A DNA stretch of 64,000 bases from Halopseudomonas pelagia CL-AP6 (GCF_000410875.1 NZ_AROI01000009.1:124001-188000); one strand, 5' to 3'; shown: positions 48,223-56,772, counted from the first letter of the stretch. Numbers and translations: made by a program. Notes: generated by a model not told the origin, from the letters alone.

Positions 48223-48618
48223 CTACGATTTTGAGACCTTCCCGCAGGCATTGCATTTGATGCCGTTCCTGATCGGGAAAAGCGGGAAGTTCAGCCCCAA
48301 AAACATCAGAAACGCCCAGCGGCGGCCAATCTGATGGTATTGCGTATCTTCACTGCCACAGCGCGGGCAGACTTGCACATCAGCCCCCACCAGCTCGATC
48401 AGATCCTTTTCCCGGTCCTCGTTCAGAACCTGTAGCGCAGCCTCAGCATAAGACTCAGGCACCTGCAGCCTCACGCCACCCATGGCGTTTGAGTAAAGCC
48501 ACTGCATATTGATCGTGTGCTCATCCGCAATAAACGCCGGTATGCTTTCCGCATCCAGCCGCGACTTGGCTATGTGGGCCTCATAGGGGAGGCTGTAGCG
48601 GGAAATGGTAATGAGCAT
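48223..48618 (-). CDS. DUF2007 protein with C-terminal zinc ribbon
   Basis: A 131-residue protein. The N-terminal part (ITISRYSLPYEAHIAKSRLD, GVRLQVPESYAEAALQVL) is the DUF2007 (putative signal-transducing) domain, similar to PII-like small domains. The C-terminal part carries CPRCGS and CNACGK pairs, a likely zinc ribbon with a hydrophobic stretch between them (RRWAFLMFLGLNFPLF), possibly a membrane segment. Function unknown. It lies 14 bases downstream of the lipoprotein gene. Confidence 0.82.
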   Translation of the reverse strand: MLITISRYSLPYEAHIAKSRLDAESIPAFIADEHTINMQWLYSNAMGGVRLQVPESYAEAALQVLNEDREKDLIELVGADVQVCPRCGSEDTQYHQIGRRWAFLMFLGLNFPLFPIRNGIKCNACGKVSKS

Positions 48619-48632
48619 AGGTATACAAAGCC

Positions 48633-49421
48633 TCAGTCAGTCGACGCTTGAGCGGTCGGCTGGATTGGTTTGCTAGATGATTGTTTGGTATTTAACGCTG
48701 AATACATAAACGAGTTGAATACTTTTTTGTAGGCCCAGCCAGTTGAAATAAACTGTCTGTATGGCTCTCCGAAGTAATGGCGCCCTAACTCTTTGTGTGC
48801 AGGGTCTTGCGACATTAAAGCTGATAGATAGGTGGGTAATTCATTGGTGTTAATCGCTTCGCTGTTTGAATAGCCATCAATGTCCTCGGCTTGCTTCGGA
48901 AGCAGGCCTGGATAAATTTTTACGCCGGGAACAGAAGGCAAGAATACAAACACGCCCTGATCAATCAGCGACACGGCATCTGCTTCGGGGGTTCTAGCCT
49001 CAATAATGTTTATACGCTCGTTGTATACGGGGTCAAATTTCTCGGCGAGCAAGCGCGCTATTTCTTTATTTTTACCTTCGGTGTCGTTGATTATGTTATG
49101 GGCCTCCGCGAAGAACACTAACGGCACGGAGGCAAGTACGGGAGAAACGGTTGATAGTGCTGAAAGGGTCTCGTTCTGCTCCTTTTTATTTGAAGAGCAG
49201 GACGCCAGTACTAGCGAAATAAATATAACTATGGCTCGGTTCATGGCCATCTGGCGCTTTGCAAAACCGCCGCCACCAGGCGCCGATTTTGCACCCGTAA
49301 TGGGATTGATCACTTGGTTAAGCATCGAATACATATACAAAATGAGTGGGGACCATACCAACACCGCGATAATGGCCATCCTAATACTGTATGGCGCAAA
49401 GAGTGGGGCATAAAACAACAT
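48633..49421 (-). CDS. Hypothetical AT-rich gene: lipoprotein with long N-terminal extension
   Basis: A 262-residue reading frame with base composition clearly more AT-rich than its neighbours. From Met60 (49244) it reads like a lipoprotein: MNRAIVIFISLVLASC ends with the lipobox LVLAS-C, followed by a polar region. Before Met60 the open frame encodes a different hydrophobic stretch (MAIIAVLVWSPLILYMYSML) and a Gly-rich linker, which is odd for one protein. Either ATG 49244 is the true start with the rest untranslated, or this is a fusion. Neither ATG has a clear Shine-Dalgarno. I recognise no family. Probably acquired. Confidence 0.55.
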   Translation of the reverse strand: MLFYAPLFAPYSIRMAIIAVLVWSPLILYMYSMLNQVINPITGAKSAPGGGGFAKRQMAMNRAIVIFISLVLASCSSNKKEQNETLSALSTVSPVLASVPLVFFAEAHNIINDTEGKNKEIARLLAEKFDPVYNERINIIEARTPEADAVSLIDQGVFVFLPSVPGVKIYPGLLPKQAEDIDGYSNSEAINTNELPTYLSALMSQDPAHKELGRHYFGEPYRQFISTGWAYKKVFNSFMYSALNTKQSSSKPIQPTAQASTD

Positions 49422-49932
49422 AAATGGCCAGTTGAGCCATACCGGGGCGACCCCAGCCGCCGGAAACCCTTGGTGATTCGAAGTTAACGCTATTTTTCGT
49501 TGATTGCCAGCAATTGGTCAATCTTGCCCGTGCCTTGGCTTTCCAGGCAGCCGACATCCCCCTTCTCTTGGCCTTAACAAATCAGCATCGTTGCGCTTGC
49601 TGCTATGGCTTGGGCTGTCTCTCAGCTACGATGCCCGTGCAGATCATCGGCCTCTACTGACAGCGGTGGCAGACCTACCGGTTTTTTTCATCGGTACCTT
49701 TCTGCGCATTGTCTGCCCGATTGTCGCCGTGCTTTCCAGGCGTCGCCGTATCTGTGCCAGAGCGGCCTCCGGAAAACATGGCCCAGGCCACCATCGGCTC
49801 GCCTGCACCGCAGGCAATCGCGGCAACGACATTAGGCTAACGACACTGGCACTCAAAAACCGGACAATCTAAACTGATAAAAGCGGTCAAAACTCGGGGC
49901 TGTTGAAGCGACAGCGGACCCCGAAGAGCGGC
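49422..49932. other. 511-base region without a supportable gene; probable gene remnants
   Basis: On the minus strand, 49490-49573 is a short frame ending in TAG (reading GQEKGDVGCLESQGTGKIDQ and on) directly after an in-frame TAA, which looks like the tail of a broken coding sequence. The plus-strand frame 49504-49872 (122 codons) lacks a ribosome site and has no recognisable family. I treat all as degenerate. Confidence 0.5.
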
Positions 49933-50277
49933 TCAGGAGTCTGATTGGCGTTTGCCGAAGGGGATCACAATTGCGGTGCGCGGCTCCTCTGGTGCGTTAC
50001 AAGGCCTATGCATATCGAGACTTTCTTTCAGTTCGACTAACGAGTCGAGCATCATTCGAGAAAGCCTGATGCAGGCTTGCATGGGATTGCGCGCCTTGCG
50101 CCGCTCCGCTTCGATCACGAAGGCCAGGCCCTCGAGCCGGCGTCGGCGACATGGCGGGGCGTTTTTGATCAGTTCGGCGGTAAGCAGTTGGCGCAGATTT
50201 TCCAGCGCTTCGGGTTGCTCCAGCGCCATTATTTTCATTTCGTCAAAGCTGGGTAGTCTGGATGATTGCTCGGCCAT
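49933..50277 (-). CDS. DUF3135 domain protein
   Basis: A 114-residue cytoplasmic protein of the DUF3135 family, recognised by PSFDEMKIMALEQPEALENL near the start and RRRLEGLAFVIEAERRKARN in the middle, followed by PMQACIRLSRMMLDSLVEL. The family has no assigned role that I know. ATG 50277 follows AGGGGA; the frame extends to 50304 without a better site. It diverges from the Old Yellow Enzyme gene across 366 bases. Confidence 0.85.
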   Translation of the reverse strand: MAEQSSRLPSFDEMKIMALEQPEALENLRQLLTAELIKNAPPCRRRRLEGLAFVIEAERRKARNPMQACIRLSRMMLDSLVELKESLDMHRPCNAPEEPRTAIVIPFGKRQSDS

Positions 50278-50643
50278 CGTGCGATCCCCTGCAATATGGT
50301 CCACTACTTATCGACGTAACGTCATGTTGTGAACGTTCGCCGGAGCGGAGCCGTTTTACAGCTCTGGTATTGCAAACGACAACGGTATTGGAAAGAAATT
50401 CCGCAAAAACCGCGAAACGAATGCAGGGTCACGTAAGCTCGTGATCAGGACTTGTTTTTCTTTCTTTTAAATCTGGCTTTTAAATCTAGATATTTGCATT
50501 TCTAGATATGATGGTTAGAATAGCGACCCATCGGCCATCCGGCGTCAGACTGTTTTGCAAATAAACGGCTGAATAGGAAGCCGCTTTCGAGGTGCACGAT
50601 CACGCCTCATGATATCTATAATTCGCTATATATGGATCTATCG
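50278..50643. other. Divergent intergenic region, AT-rich, promoter-bearing
   Basis: No gene is visible between the DUF3135 start and the Old Yellow Enzyme start. The part 50455-50530 is AT-rich and carries direct repeats and a promoter, listed separately. Confidence 0.6.
50465..50521 (+). promoter_or_regulatory. Promoter with operator-like repeats before the Old Yellow Enzyme gene
   Basis: TTTTAAATCT occurs at 50465-50474 and 50478-50487, and TCTAGATAT at 50485-50493 and 50501-50509 (start-to-start 16 bases). A promoter TTGCAT (50494-50499), 16 bases, TAGAAT (50516-50521) overlaps the second TCTAGATAT. A repressor on these repeats would occlude the promoter. The ArsR-type regulator at 51854 is the natural candidate; that link is inference. 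Confidence 0.5.
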
Positions 50644-51768
50644 ATGACACATAAAACGCTCTTCACTAAGACACAGCTTGGCCCTTACCAGCTCCGCAAT
50701 AGAATCGTACTGCCGCCCCTAACGCGCTCGAGAAGCTCGCAGCCAGGCAACATCCCTAATGACCTGATGGCCACCTACTACCGCCAGCGAGCAGGTGCCG
50801 GTTTCATGGTTACAGAAGGAGCCCAGATTGAGCCGCGAGGCCAAGGGTATGCCTGGACGCCAGGCATTTATAGCCTAGAGCAAATCGAAGGCTGGAAGAA
50901 AGTCACCGCGGCGGTGCATGGTGAAGGCGGCATTATTTTTGCGCAATTATGGCATGTGGGCCGGGTGTCCCATACTTCGCTGCAGCCGCACGGCGGTGAT
51001 CCGGTAGGGCCATCCACGCTGCCGGCAAATAACGTCAAAGTATTCATCGAAACTGCACCTGGGGCTGGCGCCCTGACAGATCCATCTACCCCCAGAGCGT
51101 TATCCAACGCTGAAGTTAAAGAGATAGTGCAACTCTATGCTCAAGCTGCACGCAATGCGTTGGAGGCGGGTTTCGATGGCGTCGAGATTCACTGTGCCAA
51201 TGGTTATCTGGTTAACCAGTTCATCTCGGCACACTCCAATTTCCGCACAGATGAATATGGTGGCTCCTTGCACAACCGTCTCCGATTCCTGCGCGAGGTG
51301 ACCCAGGCCGTCGCCGATGTGGTAGGTGCAGATCGGCTGGGAGTGCGTTTTGCACCCTTGTTCGCCAGTACCGATGAAGAGCGCGTGTACCTTGGCATGG
51401 TAGAGGAGAACCCTCACGAGACCTACATCAAGGCGATAAAAATGCTTGAAGAGATAGGCATCGCCTATCTGTCACTGGCGGAGGCTGACTGGGAGGACGC
51501 CCCTGAGCTGCCAGACTCATTCCGTAGCGCGGTCCGAGAAACCTTTAGCGGTCGGATCTTGTATGCCGGAAAGTACACGGCGCAACGGGCAGAAGGGGCG
51601 ATCAGCGCGGGTTGGGCTGACCTGATTGCATTCGGCCGACCCTTCATTGCCAATCCGGATCTTCCGGACCGCATTGCCAATGACTGGCCGCTGAATCCGC
51701 TCGATGCCGGCAGCGTGTACGGCGGTACCGAGCAGGGCTATATCGATTACCCTGCCTACCAGCACTAA
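50644..51768 (+). CDS. Old Yellow Enzyme-family alkene reductase (NADH:flavin oxidoreductase)
   Basis: A 374-residue FMN-dependent ene-reductase of the NemA/xenobiotic-reductase group. Landmarks: RNRIVLPPLTRSRS at the flavin site, AQLWHVGRVSH, the catalytic GVEIHCANGYLVNQFISAHSN region (the usual His-x-x-x... pair of the family is H184/N187-like), and the C-terminal ADLIAFGRPFIANPDL phosphate-binding loop. It reduces activated double bonds, nitro-esters or quinones. I chose ATG 50644 (MTHKTLF); 50632 is also in frame. The gene is followed by an ArsR regulator 91 bases downstream. Confidence 0.9.
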   Translation: MTHKTLFTKTQLGPYQLRNRIVLPPLTRSRSSQPGNIPNDLMATYYRQRAGAGFMVTEGAQIEPRGQGYAWTPGIYSLEQIEGWKKVTAAVHGEGGIIFAQLWHVGRVSHTSLQPHGGDPVGPSTLPANNVKVFIETAPGAGALTDPSTPRALSNAEVKEIVQLYAQAARNALEAGFDGVEIHCANGYLVNQFISAHSNFRTDEYGGSLHNRLRFLREVTQAVADVVGADRLGVRFAPLFASTDEERVYLGMVEENPHETYIKAIKMLEEIGIAYLSLAEADWEDAPELPDSFRSAVRETFSGRILYAGKYTAQRAEGAISAGWADLIAFGRPFIANPDLPDRIANDWPLNPLDAGSVYGGTEQGYIDYPAYQH

Positions 51769-51859
51769 GCGACGCTGCTGCGGGTTCTCGATGCGAGGGC
51801 GCGCAGCGGGCCAAGGCGGAACATGGTAAAATAGCGAAAACCCAATATATGACGTGCAC

Positions 51860-52165
51860 ATGAGCATCGAAGTTATTGAAGCGCTAAAGGCGTTGGACAA
51901 TCCAACCCGCCTGGCCATCCTCACGCTATTGAAGAACCCGAGGGAAAGCTTCCCTGAACAGGAAGCTGATCCCGAGGAACTCGGCGTGTGCGTAAGCATC
52001 ATTCAGGAGCGGGTCGGGCTCTCCCAGTCGACCGTATCAAACTACCTGGCGGCCCTTCAGCGTGCGCGGTTGGTCAGCTCCCAACGTATTGGTCCCTGGA
52101 CTTACTACAAGCGCGACGAGAAGAATATTGCGCAGTTACTCGAGGCACTCGGAAAGGCCATCTGA
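51860..52165 (+). CDS. ArsR-family winged-helix repressor
   Basis: A 101-residue regulator starting MSIEVIEALKALDNPTRLAI. The winged helix at about 50-80 (VGLSQSTVSNYLAALQRARL) is the ArsR recognition helix. The classical CVC metal motif is absent; the protein has one Cys in ELGVCVSII before the recognition helix, a place where thiol- or electrophile-sensing members carry a reactive cysteine. Paired with an electrophile-reducing Old Yellow Enzyme, redox or quinone sensing is plausible. An ATG two codons upstream (51854) is an alternative start. Confidence 0.88.
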   Translation: MSIEVIEALKALDNPTRLAILTLLKNPRESFPEQEADPEELGVCVSIIQERVGLSQSTVSNYLAALQRARLVSSQRIGPWTYYKRDEKNIAQLLEALGKAI

Positions 52166-52269
52166 CTGGGGTCCGGGCGGCTCTTCAGCCTCAGCACCGC
52201 GTGCTCTTAGCCGGTTACCGTGAAGCCTGGGGCAGTTCAAACTGTGCCCTTTTGCTACCCACTCCAACC

Positions 52270-52653
52270 ATGGAAACTCAGATGCTTATATACCTTCTCA
52301 TCGCCTGTGACCGCCTTGAAGAAAAGCAGGAAAAGAAACTGCGGCAGAACCTGCCGGAGCTGCAAGCGGCCTTGCAGGCGTATACCGATGCAAACGACAG
52401 CAGACATGTCACTCTGATCAATGAGTGCGATAGCGACCATTGTCAGGAATGGCAGCTTGGTATTAGTCAGCCGGTGACCAAGAACACTCACCTCAACTTC
52501 CCGGTGGAGCTGTTTAACGGCCTTGCCAGACAATATGGTATTGATTGCGAGGTGGGTTATATCGAGGATGAGATACGCGAACCGGTCAGTTATTTCGGTA
52601 AAGAGGAAGGTCCCGGTGAGGCGTTTTTGATAGCGGAATATTTGGGCTTATAG
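52270..52653 (+). CDS. Hypothetical acidic protein
   Basis: A 127-residue frame starting METQMLIYLLIACDRLEEKQ and rich in Glu and Asp. I recognise no family. The frame is open to 51988, but that part overlaps the ArsR gene in another frame. ATG 52270 or 52282 could be the start; Shine-Dalgarno support is weak. It is co-oriented with the ArsR gene (gap 104 bases). Codon use looks normal for the window, so it is probably a real gene. Confidence 0.5.
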   Translation: METQMLIYLLIACDRLEEKQEKKLRQNLPELQAALQAYTDANDSRHVTLINECDSDHCQEWQLGISQPVTKNTHLNFPVELFNGLARQYGIDCEVGYIEDEIREPVSYFGKEEGPGEAFLIAEYLGL

Positions 52654-52882
52654 CCGGGCGCCTGGCTTGAGCACACCCACATCGTGGCGTAGACGCTCGG
52701 GACCCATGCCGGCCGCGTCTACGGGGCGGCTCTATGCTAGGATGGCGGTAGCTCTGGCGGTGCGTGCCGACCGAATAACAGACTGAATCCTTCGGTCAAT
52801 TCAGCTTTGCTCCGCGCGCAGAGCTACCCGGTCCGGGTAATCGGATTTCGTGGTTTATCGGTCTTATGTCAGGGGAGGGGGC

Positions 52883-54319
52883 GTGTTCTCACTCAAGCGC
52901 AAGGGCGACTATCGTCTGCAATTGACCCGAACCCTGAAAAAGCCAGGGCGGCATAAGGTCGAGGTGTATCTGTTTACTCCGCACGATAGCAATCTGTCAG
53001 TCTGGACCCTGAGCGAGCAGCAGTTTTTCTTCACTTCCCTTGAGCATCGCTTCGGCCTGCTAGGTCTGCTGGGTCTGCCGGACAAGGATCGCGTGAGCAA
53101 GGCCGACCGCTCCTTCGTGCTCCTCTCGCCCTACTACGAAATCATGTACGGCTCCTGGCTGTTCCAGTACCGCGCTTCGATTGATCGCCTGCGCCAGCAA
53201 ATCCATAGCGCCAAGATCCTCGACGAACCGCTCAAACGGTCCCTTCGGTTGAGTCAGCACTTTGCTCTGCGACTGCGCAAATCCAGTCCGGAACAGAGCA
53301 ACCAGCAACGTTATTTCCGGCAGATGGATATCTACTTTTCCTGGTATGCCGAGCAGTTTCTGTTGGAGTGCATGACCCATGAAGGCTTCGCCGAGGTGGA
53401 TGAAGAGCTAAAAGGTGCAATGGCGGAATTTTTGCGCCAGGAGCACAGGTACCGCAAGGAACGGGAGTACCTGAACGACTTCCGCGGCTCGCCGACCCGG
53501 GTCTGGAACCGCATGAGTCTGTACCACAGATTGCTCGAATATCCGGTACTGCTGCGCTCGAAGGTCACCGAGCTAGGCGGAGGCACGCGCAAGCTGGTCA
53601 AGGCAGCGTCGACTATGTTGATCATGTCGCTGTTCACCTACTTCCTGTTCAATGCGCGGGATGCCAGCGAAAAACTTTCTCTGGCGCTCTTGTTGGGGAT
53701 CGCGCTTGTCTATGCCATTCGCGACCTGCTGCGTGAAGATATGATCTCCGGAATTACCCGGTGGCTGCGTAAGGGCAAACCGCGCTGGAAGGTACGCTTG
53801 TTCATGCCCTACACCAGAAAATTGTTGGCTCAGCAAAGGGTCTGGCTCGACTACCGCCGGCTCCCCGAGTTGCCACGTCAGGTACTCGATTATTCCGGCA
53901 ATTGGGCTTCCAACGAGGAGCGGCAGATTATTTGTTACCGTTCGGAGCTCAATCTGGACAAGGATGCCCTCAAGCAGGACGAAATACAGGAACGGTTAAG
54001 CCTGGACTGCGAGCAGCTCTGCGAGATGATCCAGGCCAGCAAGCACCGTTTGTTTGTCTGCGCTGACGAAAGCGATCCCTTAGCGTCCGTAGAGGCGCAC
54101 CCCATCGAAAAACAGCAGGATTACAATCTGCTGGTGGTGTACACCGAAGCTGGAAAAGCGTTCTCTACTGCGCAGCGCTGGCGTTTACGGCTGGGGGCGA
54201 GCGGGATAGTGAAGTGCGAAAGTAAAAAAACGAACTGGCCGACGCCCGAGGAGCAGTTTGCTGCACCCTGGTACCGGCGTTTAGTCAGCGTGTTCGACAA
54301 AAAAGAGCCAGGGAAGTAG
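52883..54319 (+). CDS. Unrecognised protein with two central transmembrane helices
   Basis: A 478-residue protein with basic N- and C-terminal halves, rich in Arg, Tyr and Leu, flanking a hydrophobic core (about residues 243-280: ASTMLIMSLFTYFLFNARDA and LSLALLLGIALVYAIRDLL), probably two helices forming a hairpin. The N-terminal part has FSLKRKGDYRLQLTRTLKKP with basic clusters. GTG 52883 is preceded by a strong AGGGGAGGGGG site, better than the ATG at 52850. I find no family I can name; both large domains are probably cytoplasmic. It is convergent with the AraC regulator. Confidence 0.75.
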   Translation: MFSLKRKGDYRLQLTRTLKKPGRHKVEVYLFTPHDSNLSVWTLSEQQFFFTSLEHRFGLLGLLGLPDKDRVSKADRSFVLLSPYYEIMYGSWLFQYRASIDRLRQQIHSAKILDEPLKRSLRLSQHFALRLRKSSPEQSNQQRYFRQMDIYFSWYAEQFLLECMTHEGFAEVDEELKGAMAEFLRQEHRYRKEREYLNDFRGSPTRVWNRMSLYHRLLEYPVLLRSKVTELGGGTRKLVKAASTMLIMSLFTYFLFNARDASEKLSLALLLGIALVYAIRDLLREDMISGITRWLRKGKPRWKVRLFMPYTRKLLAQQRVWLDYRRLPELPRQVLDYSGNWASNEERQIICYRSELNLDKDALKQDEIQERLSLDCEQLCEMIQASKHRLFVCADESDPLASVEAHPIEKQQDYNLLVVYTEAGKAFSTAQRWRLRLGASGIVKCESKKTNWPTPEEQFAAPWYRRLVSVFDKKEPGK

Positions 54320-54424
54320 TTCGGCGAGCCTCGTAGCCGCCCCACAGGTGGTGCGGCCGATTCATCGCGCCATTCTGGGGGAAGGGGTGGGGCGCAGTTC
54401 AATCACGGTTGCTCCCTTTTAACC

Positions 54425-55411
54425 CTACAAACGTCCATATTTGTTGCGATAGTCCTGTGGAGTAACGCCAGTAAAACGCTTGAACGTGCTACGAAAGGTT
54501 TTGCTGTCGTTGTAACCAACATCGTAGGTCAAGGCCTGGATATTCTGCTTGCCTCCTTCCAGGGCCTTCTTGGCTGCTTCAATTTTAACCCGCTGAATGT
54601 ATTCGAGCGGCGTAATCTGAATGGCCTGTTTGAAGCGGCGGATAAAGTTGCGCTTGCTCATATTCACATGCGAGGCAACCTGCTCGACGCTAATGTCCTC
54701 ACGGTAGTGCATTTCAATAAAATCCTGTGCGTTCAGGATTGTTTTATCACCGTGTCGGTTCAGACCGTTGAAGACCGAGAAATGCGCCTGGTTCATATGA
54801 TCGCGGTGGATAGAAAAATTCTTCGCAACCTGTACTCCGACATCGTGCCCGCAAAACTTTTCGACGAGATACAAGACCAGGTTCAACGACGAAAATGCGC
54901 CGCCGCCGGTATAGGTGCCGTTTTGATCGGTGAGCACGGAATCCGGTTGCAGATCCACCTTTGGGAAGCGCTGGCGCATATCGTCAATAACGGCCCAGTG
55001 CGACGTGCAGGGTTTACCTTCGAGCAATGCTGCTTCCGCCAGAAAATAGCTACCCTTGCACAAACTCGCGACTTCCGTGCCGGCCTCATAGTGCTGTTTC
55101 AGCCACGCAATCGCCGCGCTGTTCTTTCCCCGGACCTCATTCCATTCGCCCGCGAAGGCGGGAACAAGAATCAGATCCTGATGGTGACCATCGGATTTAG
55201 GCGGTATCTCTTCCAGACTGCGCTGACAGGTGAACGACGCTGGTATGCCAAGGCGGACCTCGCTGGCATGCCGGGTCACCAACGAAATATCAAAGGCCGC
55301 TGCCCGGCCCATCTGCCCGAGGATGTCGTTCGTACGCGTGAAGATATCCAGTGGCGCTGCCGCCGACGAGAGCACAACATCTTCATGAACCAGGATATAG
55401 ATATTCTTCAC
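54425..55411 (-). CDS. GlxA-type AraC-family regulator (DJ-1/PfpI plus HTH)
   Basis: A 328-residue regulator with a DJ-1/PfpI-like amidase domain at about 1-190 (GTEVASLCKGSYFLAEAALL contains the nucleophile-elbow Cys) and a C-terminal AraC pair of helix-turn-helices (VASHVNMSKRNFIRRFKQAI; TYDVGYNDSKTFRSTFKRF). The start is GTG 55411 with GGAGG 9 bases upstream; the frame is open to a TTG at 55441. It diverges from the DUF899 gene at 55556 across 144 bases, so it probably controls that gene. Confidence 0.9.
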   Translation of the reverse strand: MKNIYILVHEDVVLSSAAAPLDIFTRTNDILGQMGRAAAFDISLVTRHASEVRLGIPASFTCQRSLEEIPPKSDGHHQDLILVPAFAGEWNEVRGKNSAAIAWLKQHYEAGTEVASLCKGSYFLAEAALLEGKPCTSHWAVIDDMRQRFPKVDLQPDSVLTDQNGTYTGGGAFSSLNLVLYLVEKFCGHDVGVQVAKNFSIHRDHMNQAHFSVFNGLNRHGDKTILNAQDFIEMHYREDISVEQVASHVNMSKRNFIRRFKQAIQITPLEYIQRVKIEAAKKALEGGKQNIQALTYDVGYNDSKTFRSTFKRFTGVTPQDYRNKYGRL

Positions 55412-55555
55412 CGCCGTGCCCCTCCGTACTGTTCCCTCCAAAAAAGCCTACGCCAGGATATGGCACAAAACCACCCTCTGAACGTCTTCTCAGCACCTCG
55501 CCCGCACAAGCGCGTAGGACCATACTGATCTTGAAGACAACAAACGGAGGTGGAT

Positions 55556-56212
55556 ATGAACCAGATCCTTAGTGAACAGGAATGGCAAAGCGCACTTGAT
55601 GCTTTTCGAGTCAAGGAGAAGGAACACACTCGGATCCGGGATGCATTAAACGCCGAACGCCGTCGCTTGCCGATGACACAAATCAGCAAGACCTATAACT
55701 TTACCGGCCCCAATGACAAAGTCAGCCTGCTGGACCTGTTTGAAGGGCGCAAGCAGCTGATCGTCTACCATTTCATGTTTGCCGAATCGCCGTGCACCGG
55801 CTGCTCCATGATGGTCGACAATATGGGGCATATCGCGCACATCCACGCGCGTAATACCTCGTTGGTGTTGGTTTCTCTGGCCCCTTACTCAAAGCTCGCT
55901 GCATATCAGGAACGTATGGGGTGGGATACTCCGTGGTACTCCTCCGAGGGTAGCGATTTCAACAGGGATTTCGGTGCTACCCGCGAGGACGGGGAAATGT
56001 TCGGTGTCAGTGTATTCATCCGTGATAACGACACTATCTACCGCAGCTACCACACCACCCAGCGCGGCGCGGAATACCTGGGCAGTAACTTTTCCTATCT
56101 CGATCTCACACCCATGGGGCGCCAGGAACTCTGGGAAGACAGTCCGGAATGGGTTTCGCAAACGCCACCGTACCAGTGGTGGTGCAAGCACGATGAGTAC
56201 GGCGGAGACTGA
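55556..56212 (+). CDS. DUF899 (thioredoxin-like) protein
   Basis: A 218-residue DUF899-family protein, a thioredoxin-fold group of uncertain role. Landmarks: LLDLFEGRKQLIVYHFMFAE, the pair SPCTGCSMMVDN (CxxC, the expected redox site), and the C-terminal WVSQTPPYQWWCKHDEYGG typical of the family. ATG 55556 has GGAGG 5 bases before it. It is divergent from the GlxA-type regulator and immediately followed, 2 bases after its stop, by a 39-residue gene. Confidence 0.9.
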   Translation: MNQILSEQEWQSALDAFRVKEKEHTRIRDALNAERRRLPMTQISKTYNFTGPNDKVSLLDLFEGRKQLIVYHFMFAESPCTGCSMMVDNMGHIAHIHARNTSLVLVSLAPYSKLAAYQERMGWDTPWYSSEGSDFNRDFGATREDGEMFGVSVFIRDNDTIYRSYHTTQRGAEYLGSNFSYLDLTPMGRQELWEDSPEWVSQTPPYQWWCKHDEYGGD

Positions 56213-56214
56213 CC

Positions 56215-56334
56215 ATGTGTCCGCTATGTGCAGCGGCGGGGGTAGCTGCCTGGGTGCTGGCCGGAGGTGTCGGTGGCTATTACTGGCGCAAACGAAAGTT
56301 GGCCCCACCCGAACACAGGCAGGGGAAGGGATAG
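56215..56334 (+). CDS. Small membrane protein, 39 residues
   Basis: A frame of 39 codons starting MCPLCAAAGVAAWVLAGGVG, with a CxxC pair, one glycine-rich hydrophobic segment (about 6-22) and a basic tail (YYWRKRK...). GGAG lies 8 bases before the ATG and the gene begins 2 bases after the DUF899 stop, so the two are surely translated together. CxxC next to a membrane segment suggests a thiol or metal function tied to the DUF899 protein; this is inference. A terminator follows. Confidence 0.65.
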   Translation: MCPLCAAAGVAAWVLAGGVGGYYWRKRKLAPPEHRQGKG

Positions 56335-56351
56335 AAGAAAAATAGAGCTGT

Positions 56352-56407
56352 CCCGGCTTACTCAGGCCTCGCGTTTTGGTCCGCCTGAATGAGCCGGGCG
56401 ATTTTAT
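56352..56407 (+). terminator. Terminator of the DUF899 unit
   Basis: CCCGGCTTACTCAGGC (56352-56367) pairs with GCCTGAATGAGCCGGG (56383-56398), 14 of 16 positions matched, then CGATTTTATT. Confidence 0.8.
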
Positions 56408-56736
56408 TGGCGCACGATAGCATTCGCAATGTTGAGAGGGAGCGCATCAAGCCCGCCACTTGATATTACAGCCGATGCTCGGCTTCTGATCCGTAGAGGG
56501 TGGCCTACCGGCCAGTAGCGCATCTATTGCCGCAGGCTAGGTCAGGCAGCGCAACGGTCTGGCCGTTTCTGGGGGCCGGGAGCTTGAGTCTGGGGCAATG
56601 CTACCCAGACTGACCAAGGTAGACGGGGTAAGAGCCATGCTATATCTCCTCAAGAGGAGATTTGGAGTCAGAGAAAAGTTCCCCTAATCAACGTTACTCT
56701 GAGGCTGATTTTGTGGGGTGTCCCGGAAGGTGATGC

Positions 56737-56772
56737 TCAGGCGCGGCGGCGGAACAGCGGCAGAGGCTGGTC
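56737..56772 (-). pseudogene. Copied 3' end of the DUF934 gene
   Basis: These 36 bases match 61075-61110, the last codons of the DUF934 gene, at 33 positions; both encode DQPLPLFRRRA then TGA on the minus strand. The preceding open frame (back to a TAA at 56890) is unlike DUF934. It is a remnant of a second copy or of a recombination event. Confidence 0.65.

Noticed and set aside
49504-49872. Plus-strand frame of 122 codons
   Set aside because: No Shine-Dalgarno, no recognisable family, and composition (many Arg, Cys, Pro) like a chance frame; treated as part of a degenerate region.
54668-55528. Plus-strand frame of 286 codons opposite the GlxA-type regulator
   Set aside because: The minus-strand product has both the DJ-1 and AraC domains; the plus frame has no recognisable domain.
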